64,000 nt of DNA, from assembly GCA_951230915.1 (NCBI GenBank), contig OX579635.1, positions 11,098,001 to 11,162,000 on the forward strand, read 5' to 3'. The notes under the pieces are model-generated. The model had not been told where the DNA came from. It searched no databases and was given only the letters and a program-made list of their open reading frames with translations. Each line of letters begins with the position of its first letter. The first letter of the stretch is position 1. The stretch is from Antitrichia curtipendula (lineage: Eukaryota; Streptophyta; Bryopsida; Hypnales; Leucodontaceae). The translations under genes were made by a program, and so were the position numbers. Shown here in pieces: positions 1 to 11,407 of the stretch.

Positions 1-144
1 TTCAGTATTTTTTGAAAAAAATAAAACCATAGGATGTAGATTGTTTATTAAAACATTGCAAACCATTGGGATTGGCATTTTTCACTTCCATAATTAAATT
101 CTTAACAATTTTGTATTTTGAATCATTTTCTATTCTTTTTGCTT
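1..144. mobile_element. Partial copy of TTAA-tipped repeat (family B)
   Basis: This stretch matches the internal part of the family B elements at 398-1340 and 3668-4616, for example the run around ggatgtagattgtttatta and ccattgggattggcattttt. It is cut by the window start on the left and by the N gap on the right. No coding capacity is visible. Confidence 0.6.
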
Positions 145-344
145 NNNNNNNNNNNNNNNNNNNNNNNNNNNNNNNNNNNNNNNNNNNNNNNNNNNNNNNN
201 NNNNNNNNNNNNNNNNNNNNNNNNNNNNNNNNNNNNNNNNNNNNNNNNNNNNNNNNNNNNNNNNNNNNNNNNNNNNNNNNNNNNNNNNNNNNNNNNNNNN
301 NNNNNNNNNNNNNNNNNNNNNNNNNNNNNNNNNNNNNNNNNNNN
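145..344. other. Assembly gap (200 N)
   Basis: Exactly 200 undetermined bases lie here, a typical fixed-size scaffold gap. Both sides are family B repeat sequence, so the gap probably reflects failure to assemble adjacent repeat copies. Open frames crossing it are meaningless. Confidence 0.98.
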
Positions 345-397
345 AAGCAAAAGGATTGGTTAAGTTTCAATCCTTTTCAATGAACACAGTCTTTTCT

Positions 398-1340
398 TTA
401 ACCCCTAAAAGACCAAACACCGTTTTTGGACAACATAGCAATTTTGGGCAGCTCACTACGACCGGAATTTTCATTTATTTTTATTTGAAAATTTCACACA
501 AGATGTACCCGAGGAGTAGCTTTAAGGCCCAAATTTTTTTATAACTTTTGACTAAGTGGTTAAAAAGTTATTGCATGATATGTCATTTTCATTGGTTGGT
601 GGGCAGCCCGGGTAGCTGAAAAAACTTCTTTAAAAATCACTTTTTTTTAAAACAAAAATTTGAAATTTGTTCTTTAGATTTATATATACGTGGAAAACTT
701 TTAACATTCCAATTGATTAATGAGTCAAAAGTTATGAGGAGTCTTAGTTTGAGGGTAGTTATGGAATCTCTATCCTAAGATAAACTTTGAAGTCTTTTTT
801 TTAACTCAATTTTCAATATATTTGAAAAAAAATAAAAGCATTGGATGTAGGTTGTTTATTACAACATTTCAACCGTTGGGATTGGCATTTTTCAGTTCCA
901 TATTTCAATTCTTAACAATTTAGTGTTTTGAACATTCTCTATCTCTTTACACTTACTATTTTTTTCCTATATGTTTTACAATTCCAAATGATTTGAAAAT
1001 TTTCAAGCTTGTATCCAACTTGCCTTGAAGAATGAATCCAAAGAGTCACCACCATTTTGAACATTTTTTCATACAATTGTGTGACCTTGTGAAGTGCAGT
1101 TGCCCAAATTTTCAGAGGGATAGAAAAAGGATTTTTGTCAATTCAAACGCTATTATCTTGCAATATACATGGTGGAAATTTCTGAAAATTTTTCCACAAC
1201 TCCTCAAACTAGTTTAACACAAGATCCTACGGTTACATTTTTCCAAAAATATTTTTTTTCTAAAATTCGGTACTTATATTAGAAATAGCAGTTTTAGAGT
1301 GTTTTTGGTGAAAATATTGTCTCTGACCTTCGGAGGTTAA
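398..1340. mobile_element. Family B non-autonomous element, copy B1
   Basis: The element begins TTAACCCCTAAAAGACC and ends in a degraded reverse complement (CTTCGGAGGTTAA), about 943 bp. It is collinear with copy B2 at 3668-4616 over nearly its whole length. The internal sequence is AT-rich and has no open frame of useful size. Both ends carry TTAA, which may be target duplication or part of the terminal repeat. Confidence 0.65.
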
Positions 1341-1978
1341 TTGAATAAAAGGACTAAGCCTAGTAAGCTTATGTATTTAGTGGATTTTGTACATTTATAA
1401 AGCAATCACCTTGGTAAATTTTTTTATTGTTTATTTTTCATTGACCATTATTTTTTTAGTATTCAAATTGTTTTTATTAATATTTTCTACACTATTCAAT
1501 TATGCCACATAATAAATTTCTGAAAATTTAATTACATACCATATTTACTCACATTTTTAAATATCTTTTAACAAGTATCAGCACTTTCTGCTTTTCCAAT
1601 CACCTGACCCAACCATCCCCAACACATCAGCATAAATGAAGCTCCATATAAGTTAAGCTATTACGTTTGGTCAAGCCGTGTTTGGTCTCAGCAGCAGTAT
1701 CAGCTTGAAAGACACACGCACCTGACTGGTGCAAACAGATTGTATCGATGAAGTCTTCATCTGTATACTTCATCACTTTAAAGTGATTGGCCTACTTTGG
1801 CCTATCTGAGAGTGACACCCCACAGGGGTGTGTGGGGTGTTAAATGAAATGAGGTGGGTCGCATCTTTTCACCGGATAGGGGGTAGTCACCCTGGCTTCA
1901 AACATAGAAGGTCAGGGCAGGCAGGCTTGCACAATTTGAGTGCAAGTGAACAGGGGATGATGTTCCGAAAGTAGACTA
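1341..1978. other. Gene-free stretch
   Basis: AT-rich up to about 1600, then more balanced. At about 1815-1841 a small hairpin occurs (ACACCCCACA paired with TGTGGGGTGT). No gene or recognised repeat was found otherwise. Confidence 0.5.
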
Positions 1979-2304
1979 AGGTAGAAGGCTCAAGAATAGT
2001 TTGGGCATTAAGAACCGTCCACCTGTAAAATGTACACGATTTGTACATGCTGTTTTTTCATAGCCTTCACTAATGTACAAACAGTGTACATTTCAGGGGT
2101 GGATGATTTTGTAGCCCTATGCTAGTTCAACTTCAAAATTTCATAACTAATTTCAAAAAGCTCCAAAAAATATGAAACGACTTAGGTTAGATGCCAAATC
2201 CACTTCTCTTTCAAGAAAAATTTACTGAAAAATATTTCAAGAAGTTTCGCCTTCTCAAAATTCAGTTTGAGCTCTCAGGTGGGCGATTTCTGGACCTGTT
2301 ACCT
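1979..2304. mobile_element. TA-flanked AGGTAG MITE (family D)
   Basis: The 326-bp element starts AGGTAGAAGGCTC and ends GGACCTGTTACCT, with TA on each side (1977-1978 and 2305-2306). Its interior has the repeated pieces tgtacaaacagtgtacattt and gaaacgacttaggttagatg, also found at 43381-43710 and, inverted, before 43378. There is no coding capacity. Confidence 0.65.
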
Positions 2305-2590
2305 TACTCCAAATTCATAGTCACAAAACTTCAGTCTCCCAGTCTCGCTCAAATTGGGCTCCAAGTGCACATTGTTGCTCAAACAATCTATGCGAGACAG
2401 TATGATAATAGCACTGCATGTTGAAAAACTACAAATTCTAATTTTCTTATCCCATTAACTTTGGTACATGGTGACGGAATTGGGTATAGGGACGGTGTAG
2501 GGTGTTTGAGTAGAGTGTTTCCACCTTACTGAATGTTATGATGGGCAGGTTACATGCGCCCATTCATTTCAATTGATGAATTTGCATCTG

Positions 2591-2814
2591 TAAGGTAGAA
2601 CCACCCATTCCCGATTAGGGACCTAATTGCGATCAAATGTAAAGACCGTATTCATTTTAGAACTTAAATGTTCTTACACCATAGATAGCTTATGGTTTGT
2701 TGACCAAAACCATAAGCTATCTATGGTGTAAGAACATTTAAGTTCTAAAATGAATACGGTCTTTACATTTGATCGCAATTAGGTCCCTGATCGGGAATGG
2801 GTGGTTCTACCTTA
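2591..2814. repeat. 224-bp near-perfect inverted repeat (hairpin MITE)
   Basis: Two arms of about 108 bp (2591-2698 and 2707-2814) are reverse complements with about one mismatch around cccgattaggg, separated by an 8-nt loop. The ends read TAAGGTAGAACC and GGTTCTACCTTA, so the element shares the AGGTAG terminus and TA flanks of the other MITEs here. Transcription would give a long, almost fully paired hairpin RNA. Confidence 0.9.
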
Positions 2815-3290
2815 TGTTACTGTGCGCTATGCAACAACCATGAGGCAATGAGCAACAAAAAGTGGCAATACCCTGGCCTGCACCTGCACAGGAAGTAACT
2901 ACGTAACCCTGACAGAAGTTGCTAGGAGCTCATAAGTATATTTTGTAATCTGCACTGTAATCTCACCGAGTGCACTCAACGATATGTCACTTTGAAAGCA
3001 TATGGGTGACAAAAAGGAGTAAAGAATGACAACCACAATGACAACACTGCCACAATTGCGACAACTGTATTTGGGAAAGAAAAAAAAAAAGCGTAAAAAA
3101 AAAATCCTTGACATTTATTACACAAGATACACTTGAGCCTTAAAGAAATAAAAAAGTGCCACCATAATTGTTTGGGCTTTGCAATGCATTTACAACATGG
3201 AAAGTTTAAATAATGAAAACAATATGAAATATTCTTAGGTTGCACTTATAGTCTTGGACTCCAGAGTGAAGTTGGCACTTGAAGCAAGTA
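2815..3290. other. Gene-free stretch
   Basis: Unrecognised sequence with short A-rich runs near 3080-3110. The only open frames are short (under 90 codons), rich in Phe and Cys, and look accidental. Confidence 0.4.
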
Positions 3291-3667
3291 AGGTAGAAAC
3301 ACCTAGACCCAACTGGGGTCTCATACCTAGCTTGTAGCGAGCAGCTATTTCCAACCATGGCTAGAATAGATTTTCAACCGACGCTTGGATTGCGTTCTTT
3401 CTCTTCTTTTCAAGATTGGGACTAATAAGATGATGACACATGTCCCACAGTAGTGAGCAGGAAAATAGTTCTTGAATGATTGGAATTGGAAGATTCTAAA
3501 CATCAGCTTTGGACTTGGACTACTGTTTGGCTCCCCCAAAACACAGTAATTTCAATTTTGAAAATAAAATTATGAAAAAATTGTAGTCTCCATCTTTCCT
3601 ACCTTTCTAGAGAATAAAAATATGCATTCCTTCATGTTGCTCATCATGTCATGTGTCACAAAATTGC
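3291..3667. mobile_element. TA-flanked AGGTAG element (family A), truncated
   Basis: It starts AGGTAGAAACACC after TA and is collinear with copies at 6117-6938 and 58307-58700. Shared pieces include gttgggactaataag and gacacatgt, then gaatgattggaattggaaga. The right end is lost where family B copy B2 begins at 3668. Confidence 0.55.
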
Positions 3668-4616
3668 TTAACCCCTAAAGGACCAAACACCATTTTTTGA
3701 CAACAGAACGATTTTGGGCAGCTCACTATGACCGGAATTTTTATTTTTTTTCTTTAAAATTTCCACACAAGATGTGCCCGAAGAGTAGCTTTAAGGCCCA
3801 ATAATTTTCATAATTTTTGACTGCATAATTAAAAAGTTATTACATGATATGTCATTTTCATTGATCAACGGGTAGTCCGGGCAGCTGAAAAAACTTCTTT
3901 AAAAATCACTTTAAAAATAAATAAAAATTTGAAATTGGTTCTTTAGATTTATATATGAGTGGGAACCTTTGAATCATTCCATTTTGATTAATGAGATGAA
4001 AGTTATGAAGAGTCTTAGTTTGATGGTAGTTATAGAATCTTTATTCTAAGATAAATTTTGAAATCCTTTATTTAACTCAATTTTTGAAAATTTTGAAATA
4101 AAGTAAAAATAAATGGGTGTAGATTGTTGATTACAACATTACAACCATTGGGGTTGGCATTTTTCAATTCCATATTTAAATTCTTAACAATTTAGTGTTT
4201 TGAATCATCCTCTACCTCTTTCTACTTACTATTTTTTTCCTATATATTTTACAATTCCAAATGATCTGAAAATTTTCAAGCATGTAGCCAACTTGCCTTG
4301 AAGAACGAATCCAAAGAGTAACCACCATTTTGGACATTTTTTTCATACAAATGTGACCTTGTGAAGTGGAGCTGCCCGGATTTTTGCAGGGACAAAAAAA
4401 GGATTTTTGTCAATTCAAACCCTATTATCTTGCAATTAACTTGGTGGAAATTTCTGAATTGTTTTCCACAACTTCTCAAACTAGCTTACTACAAGATTGT
4501 ATGGTTACATTTTTCCCAAAATATTTTTTTTCTCTAAAATTTGGTGCTTGTATTAGAAATGGTAGTTTTGGAGCGGTTTGGGTGAAAACCAATAGTCATT
4601 GACCTTTAGGGGTTAA
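3668..4616. mobile_element. Family B non-autonomous element, copy B2 (best copy)
   Basis: The 949-bp element begins TTAACCCCTAAAGGACC and ends GACCTTTAGGGGTTAA, a nearly perfect terminal inverted repeat of about 16 bp. The interior is AT-rich with no transposase-like frame. This is the clearest example of the family. Confidence 0.75.
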
Positions 4617-5253
4617 GGAAGAGTCAGATCAACCCATAATCGTCATGGAAGACGTTTTTCAGCCGATGCATGACAAAGAATTTATCCATGCAAGACAGAA
4701 GTGCAACTATACATCTTCCAAATTATGTGTGAAAAAGGAAAGGTCTTCTACAGTAGCTTGACTTCCAATGAGCGCTTTTGCATTTTTTTAAGCTAACAAT
4801 TCACACAATACCGAAACAGATGATACCCACAGTGACCGGCCCGTTGTTAAAGAGGTCTGAGTGTAAGCTTACCTGCTTGCCCAACTTTTTTGAGATTCAA
4901 AGTCATCCAGAGATGCTGGCTTTTTCAGAACTAAATACAAAACATGTAGCTCACAAAATTGAACCTTTATAGAAGGGCCAACAGACATGTGACGTTCCTT
5001 GGTGATATCATAATTTTCTCATGTGCTGTATGCAACTGCACATCAACGGCAGCCAGGCATTCTTCCCATGTCCTTTAAATGAGCTGTTCATAAAAGCCGG
5101 GGGATCTGCTCTTTTCACCACTCTGGCTTCATTGATTCTGCATATTCTGGCTCTCGTCATCATGTTGCAATGAGGAGTGAAAGTAGGATAAATGGACAAG
5201 AACGCGGTGGCTCTGATATTGTTTGCAGCGTATGTGAGCTGTGTTAGCTATCA
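4617..5253. other. Upstream region of the SABATH pseudogene
   Basis: No gene is recognised. The sequence becomes more GC-balanced towards 5253, as expected for a promoter or 5' untranslated region, but no convincing TATA box was picked out. Confidence 0.4.
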
Positions 5254-6116
5254 ATGGATGCAGCAGCAGCAGCAGCAGCAGGAGGAGGTGAAGGTGAGGT
5301 TTGTTGTGATACGATGACCAGACATGGAGACGCGGAGAAAACAATGAAGGTTGCACGAGCCATATCTGGGATGGCAGGTGGCACAGGGGAGTTCAGCTAC
5401 TCGAGAAACTCATCGTTGCAATCTCATTCCATAAACACCTTGAAGCCGATCTTGGAGCAAGAGATGATGGAGCTCGAAATATTCAAGGACTGCAGGAGCC
5501 ACGGGAGCGTGGTTCGTATGGCTGATTTCGGATGCTCCGTGGGAGCAAATACTCTTGGGTATGCGGAGATCTGTTACCGAAATGTGTGCCGAGCAAGGTT
5601 GAGCAGCAGCAGTGGGAGGAAACTGCCTGATGAGGTGCAGTATTTCTCTTCTGTGACTTGCCTTCCAACGATTTCAACACTTTGGTGCTTCAATTGGAGG
5701 ATTGGAGGAAAACGCAAGGCACGAGCATGGAGGATTTCTATGCCACGGCAGTCGCGGGATCATTCTATCGACGCCTCTTACCCCGGGGAAGTCTGCATGT
5801 CGCAATCTCTGCCTTCTCGGTTCACTGGATGTCGCAGGGAACATACTTTACTTGCAGTTCAAGGTACACTAGATAGTGAAATTAGGTTGCCCCACACCAA
5901 TTTCTCAACATTTTTGACACTATATAAATATCTGTTGTTAACATACAAGAATGTACTACTTTTGAATTTAGATTATTTTTGTAATTGCGACTCATGAACC
6001 TCTACGTGTGCAAATAGAAATATCTGTAGAAATATATGCTGACTTTGATGGCTTATACAATCACTTTTGCAGGGTAAGGCAACCTAATTGTTAAGATAAA
6101 TTAATTTAACTATTTA

Positions 6117-6938
6117 GTGTAGAAGCACTAGTTGTCAAAACACGCCTAGTACCCAACCTATATAGGGTGCGCTATTTCCAAAATTAGTCTAGAACTCAAG
6201 CTTGGAATGTGGGTTTTTTGTCCTTTTCAAGGTTGGGACTAATAAAGTTATGACACATGTGCCGAAGCAAAGTTGCTAGTATATAAGCTTAGGATCTTGA
6301 GCCCCTGAGCCTAGGTTCGTATGTTATAGGCACCTTCTATAGTTATAGGATACTTATATTATAAATGTCTATGTTTTAGGTACCTATGCTATAAGTACTT
6401 TCCATGGTTATAGGATACTTATATTACACGTGCCTTATTATAATATAGATGTTTATGTTATAGGTACATTCCATGATAATATGATATTTATATTATAGGT
6501 GTCTATGTTATAGCTACATATATTATAAGCACCTTCCGTAGTTACAGGATACTTATATTATAAGAATGTATGTTATAAACACCTCCAATAGTTATAGAGC
6601 ACCTACTTATATCTAAGCTCAAGGCTTATAGGCTTGCATTTCTAAGCTCACGTGCTAGCGTTATTGTGTTCCAAAGTTGTGAGCAAGAAAGTAGCAAGTA
6701 TTGAGCAAGAAAGTAGTTCTTAAATGATTGGAATTGGAAGACTCTAGACATTGGCTATAGGTCAAGAGTACTTTTGGCTTCCAAAATTCATAGTAATTTC
6801 AATTTGGGAATGAAATTTTGAAAATTTTGCTACCCCCATATTTCATATCTTCCTACATACGAAAAATTTCTACCACCTCATATTCCTCACCGTCTACTCC
6901 AAAATTGTTTACATGATCGACTACTAGTGCTTCTACCT
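6117..6938. mobile_element. Family A element with a nested insertion, in intron 1 of the SABATH pseudogene
   Basis: The right end reads GCACTAGT's complement, ACTAGTGCTTCTACCT, followed by TA; the left end reads GTAGAAGCACTAGT, so the terminal repeats match. The body is collinear with 3291-3667 but is interrupted at about 6272-6663 by a family E element. Confidence 0.65.
6272..6663. mobile_element. Family E element nested in family A
   Basis: Terminal inverted repeats are GCTAGTATATAAGCTTAG on the left and the complement of GCTAGCACGTGAGCTTAG on the right, with GTT directly outside both ends, a likely 3-bp duplication. The interior is degenerate tandem repeats of a unit containing gttataggtacctt. 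Related copies lie at about 48601-48785 and 62545-62830. Confidence 0.6.
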
Positions 6939-8411
6939 TATTAGTATATAACTAAAAAAAATAGTTCCACTGTCAGAGTTATTGTCGATCATGGCATAAA
7001 CTATAACAAGCTGAATGGCAGTCATCAGTATAGTAAACTTGAGTCAAGCTTTCTCATGCATTGCATAGCTATTGCTTTGTTGTCTAGGTGCCTGATGTAG
7101 TATTGGACAAATCTTCACCCGCTTATAACAAAGGGAGAGTATGGATAGACAATAACAAGAATGTTGCAACATTGAAGGCCTTCACACAAACTACAAGGCA
7201 AGATCTTCGTAATTTTTTGCTCTCTCGAGCAAATGAAGTTGTCCAGGGTAGTCTTGTTCTCTTTTACATTTTGGGTCGTGTGGACAAGCACCATCCACAT
7301 GTTCAATGACCTAAGGAGGGGGAGTATGTGGGGCCTTTCAGTAAAGTCTTTGAGGCAACGTGGGAAGAACTTGTCATTGAGATATTCTCTAGTTTACTCA
7401 AGTCAATCCCAAAAAACCAGCTAACTACAATGTCTCTAATCCAAATAGAAATAAATGAATAATTTTTATATGTATCTTTCTATAAATTGTATGTAAAGGA
7501 TGTCAGTGACCAAGCATTTACTTATCCCTTAAGTCATATATTATTGCTCAATAAAGAGTGAAAGTTATTTAGGCTAAAAGGATGTCAACGCTAATCTTTT
7601 ACCTTAGATTGAAACATATAATTTTCTCGTGTTTCTTTCTATATAATCACATCAGATGGCTTAGGGGTAGAACATTCTACAATTGATAAACTCTTAGCCT
7701 TAAACAAATAGAGACTAACAAGTTACAATTACCTGAGTAATATTGTTCACCAAACTCATCTCATTTACATGAGTTTGATAATATTATGATTTATAGATTC
7801 AATGGAAATTTGTTCTTTGGAATGATGGTAACTAGCATGCTATCATTGCTTTCAACACATTTTTTATTCTCTTTGAACACCAAAATTTTAGGCATATTTA
7901 ACAATTTTTTAGGCTCTCTCTTGGAAAAGATTCAAAGAAGAGATTTCAAGCTTGCAAATTTTTGTCACATGCACAATGGGGGGATCTAGTCCATCACATT
8001 TCAATGACTTTCATACCAATTTATTCAAAGGTTTAAATGTTGCAGGGTATTATAGAAGAAGAGGAAAGAGATACCTTCAACGTTCCAATGTATTGTCACA
8101 GTGTGGACGACGTGAAAGCAATTGCAAAGTCTACAAATGCTTTCCACATCAAAAGGTGTGAGATCAAGTGGGAAAGCTACTTTGCGCCAAATGAAGTGGA
8201 GCAAATTCTTGGTGACCCTAAGGCATATGGCCGGTTTACAAAAAAATTCACAAGAAGCCTTGTGAATTCGATCATAGTGGAGCATATTGGAGAAGAGAAA
8301 TGCCACAAATTTTTTAAACGCTTGGAGAAAAATGTTGCTATAGCTGCGGGGGAGAAGAGGATACTCAGCTTATCTTTGGATTGCATTTTGACAGTTTTGA
8401 TGCGAAAATAG

Positions 8412-8768
8412 GTTTCTATTTGATCCAAAAATAGATTTGAGGAGAATTTAATACAAACTAGTTGGATCAAAATTTGTATTTTTCTACTTATAGTTTTTAT
8501 TTATTGACATGTTTAAGTGATTTTGTACATGGCAATGCCCAATCAAGAAAAATGATGGAATAGGTGAATCTTGACGAGACTTGACTTTATTTAAGTATCC
8601 TTATTTTAACAATATTGTTCAAGTTTATCTACCTAGCTAGCAACACTTGTGTAGTGGTGTTTTGCAATACATGCGCCATAATTCCTAAGCCATTTAAGGT
8701 TTGACAACTCCAATATGTCTTGTCATGCTTCTCACACTAGGGGCTCAATCAACAGAGTGGATTGCATG
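8412..8768. other. Gene-free stretch
   Basis: This is AT-rich sequence directly downstream of the SABATH pseudogene. Nothing was recognised beyond its possible 3' untranslated region. Confidence 0.4.
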
Positions 8769-9489
8769 GTTGGGTCATTGTAAGAAACACCCCCCTGTTT
8801 TTGTAGCATTTGTCATAGTATTTGATGTACTATGACCTTTTGAAAAAAATATTTAAAAATAATATATAGATAATTAGTATAATACTGAAGATAACAAGTT
8901 ACCAAAATTTGAGATCTAAGAAAAATCTAGGTAAAAAGTTATTCACAAAATAGAGCTACTAGATTTTTGAAGAAATTAGACACTAGTTTGTAAAAAATAG
9001 AAAATTTTTTATTTAAAAGAACTATAAATTGTCCATTTGGAAGGACTTTATGGTAATGAGATTTCATATAAAGGACAATCTTGAAACCACTTTCAATGTT
9101 TAAAAATGCTTGTGTAGAAGGCCCCTATTTATAAAGATGTGGAGGATATTAAATAATATATTTTTAGATGCCCTTTGGTAGGCATATGTCTTCATAGTGT
9201 AGGAATAGACCACCAACATTTCAACTCCGAATCATTCAATTTGGGTATACAAAATGTAGTGAAAAATCCTAAACTCAAAGTGTGACAAATTAACAAAATT
9301 GATTTTTAAATACAAAATGATTTTTTATTTTTATTTTTGAAACAAGGGGTCTGATTACCATTAAGTTAGACATCTTCAATAAAAATTTCATGGTCACTGG
9401 ACTTGTGCCTCAAAAGTTATAGAAGATGATAACAACATCACTTAATTCCTAAAGGAAAATAGGACATATGTTTCTTACAATGACCCAAC
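8769..9489. mobile_element. 721-bp element with 21-bp perfect terminal inverted repeats
   Basis: The left end reads GTTGGGTCATTGTAAGAAAC and the right end is its exact reverse complement, with the match running one base further. No clear target duplication was seen, so the superfamily is unassigned. The interior is AT-rich and non-coding, so it would be a non-autonomous DNA transposon. Confidence 0.65.
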
Positions 9490-11407
9490 TCCACTTAATG
9501 ATTGTAAACCACATTTAACTCGTCAAGATATTCTTGTATTTTATGAGGCTCCCACATGCACCATAGCTAAGGGCGTATTGGTCTTGGAGAAATTCATTTG
9601 GGGTGTTGAAAAAGACACCATCCAACAAGATCAGTAATGGATAATTAATGTAAATTTCTATGAGACAATCAAGGTTGATTATTCGAGGTTGATTGTAGCA
9701 TGCTAAAAAAATGCCTACCCAAAAACAAGACTTAAAGGAAATGACATTTTGACAGCGCTTAACCTATTTGGTGTCATAATTGTACTTAGACTACTGCAAA
9801 GGTGAGAGGCCGTCAATGACTATAGAGAGTAAGACAAATTCAATATTTTGGTATTTTGAATTGACCTAAAAATAAGAGTAGTGATTAATCCCATGTTTTT
9901 TTTAGTGAAGGATGAATGTTTCAAAATTTTATTGTCACTTGTTTATAATTATGAAAGATTCTTGTCCACCATTTAGATAGATAGAACAAGCGCAATTAGA
10001 TTTTCATATTTTTTTTGTTGAATTCTTAATTGTATCTCTAGGCGTTGTTCATTGTGCCTTCCAAGAAATAGACAAATCTTGTGTTTTCCTAAATTCTAGT
10101 TGAATTAAATCTCAACTTAAGACATTATAATCTCCAAAAGTTAGAGGTTTCAGCCAGTTTTGGCCAATAAGGCCAAAAATTTTGACCTCCAAATAAAAGT
10201 GAATGAAATCTATTTTTTAAATAGTCTAAATTGTAGAATTTTTTTATGCTCTTTCTAAAATGATAAAATACTTTCTAATTTGATTTTCCTACCAAATGTT
10301 ATTCACACATGAAGTTTTATCTTTGAATTGTTCTCTCAAACTTTATCCATCAACTTCTACTCTTCTATTGATCCAAATTCATTTCCAATTTTGAGATTTG
10401 AATTCAAGTCAATTCTAATTGGTGAGGTTTTAATTTCACCTGAATTGGATGGATGATTGTTTTTTTCATCCAAATTTAAAGTATAAACTAGTTCCAAAAT
10501 CTTCTAAACATCTCCTAAATATCTCCTAAGTGATTCTAAGTTTGAATTGTTCCTTAGCTACCTTCAAAAGATTCTCATTGATATTTTATTTACTACTTAT
10601 CACTTTGAATTTTTAATCTCAAATTATTATTTTTAGATGTTTTATAATTTTAATTTATAAAGCTTGAAAGTGCCTTTATGTATAGTATTAAGGCACTTAA
10701 ATTTTGGACTTTCCTATCAAAAGTTATAGACAAATGAATTTTGGCCACTAGGTGGCAATCAAAGACTTCATCCAAAGTGTTCTACTGATTTTTGACTCTA
10801 AATTGATTTTTCTTTTAGGTTTTGACCTCTGAATTTAATCTAGATTCTAATATTTTTATTTATTTATTTCTTTGGATGTTTTTAACTATTTTTCATCCAA
10901 TTCTAATTTCTTACTCCTTTGACTTCTAAATTTCATACACTCATATTTTATTCTATTTTTATCTATTTTTAAATTTCAATATGTTTTTAGGAACCTCAAA
11001 AAATTAACTACTAGATCTTGAATTCAAAATTGGTTTTCAAAGAATCACTAAAGATTGACTTAGTTGTTTGATTGTTATCTTAGATTAATATTCCTATATA
11101 AAAGAACAACTTTGGAAAAGACAATTTAGGCGCATACTTCTAGTTTTGTTGATATAGTGTATCCATCCTCCTTGATTATTACAGTCATTTCTTCATAGCA
11201 GCTATCAAACTCCATCTCGTTAGCTTTTGAAGTTAGCGTACCACTAAAACAAAGGTTACAATGAACTAAGAACTATGAAAGCTAATTCTACCTCTTCCTT
11301 CCAACTTATTTTTTTTCTATTTTTTTATTTTATTTTTTCTATTTTTGAAGCTTGACCTATTGACTTCTAGAACTCCCAATTGCTAGCTAATTAACTAAGG
11401 AATCAAA
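9490..11407. other. Gene-free AT-rich stretch
   Basis: Long AT-rich sequence with many stops in all frames. No gene, RNA or clear repeat boundary was identified. Confidence 0.5.

Larger units (their letters stand above)
5254..8411 (+). pseudogene. SABATH-family methyltransferase pseudogene
   Basis: The family transfers methyl from S-adenosylmethionine to carboxyl groups of small molecules such as salicylate, jasmonate and indole-acetate. Exon 1 (5254-5837) has the N-terminal motif SYSRNSSLQ (residues 48-56), the SAM-binding stretch MADFGCSVGANTL, then FCDLPSNDFNTL and LHVAISAFSVHWMSQ. Exon 2 (7088-7381) has SSPAYNKGRVWI and ATWEELV. Exon 3 (8046-8411) runs from GIIEEEERDTFNVPMY to the expected C-terminus. 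Four lesions are visible: a 2-bp TC insertion near 5647 shifts the frame; the first donor reads CAG|GGAACA instead of GT; an in-frame TGA lies at 7307-7309; and the second donor reads GAG|ATATTC. Intron phases still fit the family pattern. Exon 1 starts with an imperfect CAG/GCA run coding for Ala. Substrate cannot be told. Several independent lesions make sequencing error an unlikely full explanation. Confidence 0.85.

Noticed and set aside
5838..5863. Cryptic donor AAG|GTACAC after the broken first donor
   Set aside because: Using it would add 26 bases and shift the frame into exon 2, so it does not rescue the gene.
5838..8045. U12-type (AT-AC) or other non-canonical introns in the SABATH gene
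   Set aside because: The second donor ATATTC loosely resembles a U12 donor, but the acceptor is CAG and the first donor is GG. With a frameshift and a stop also present, mutation is simpler.
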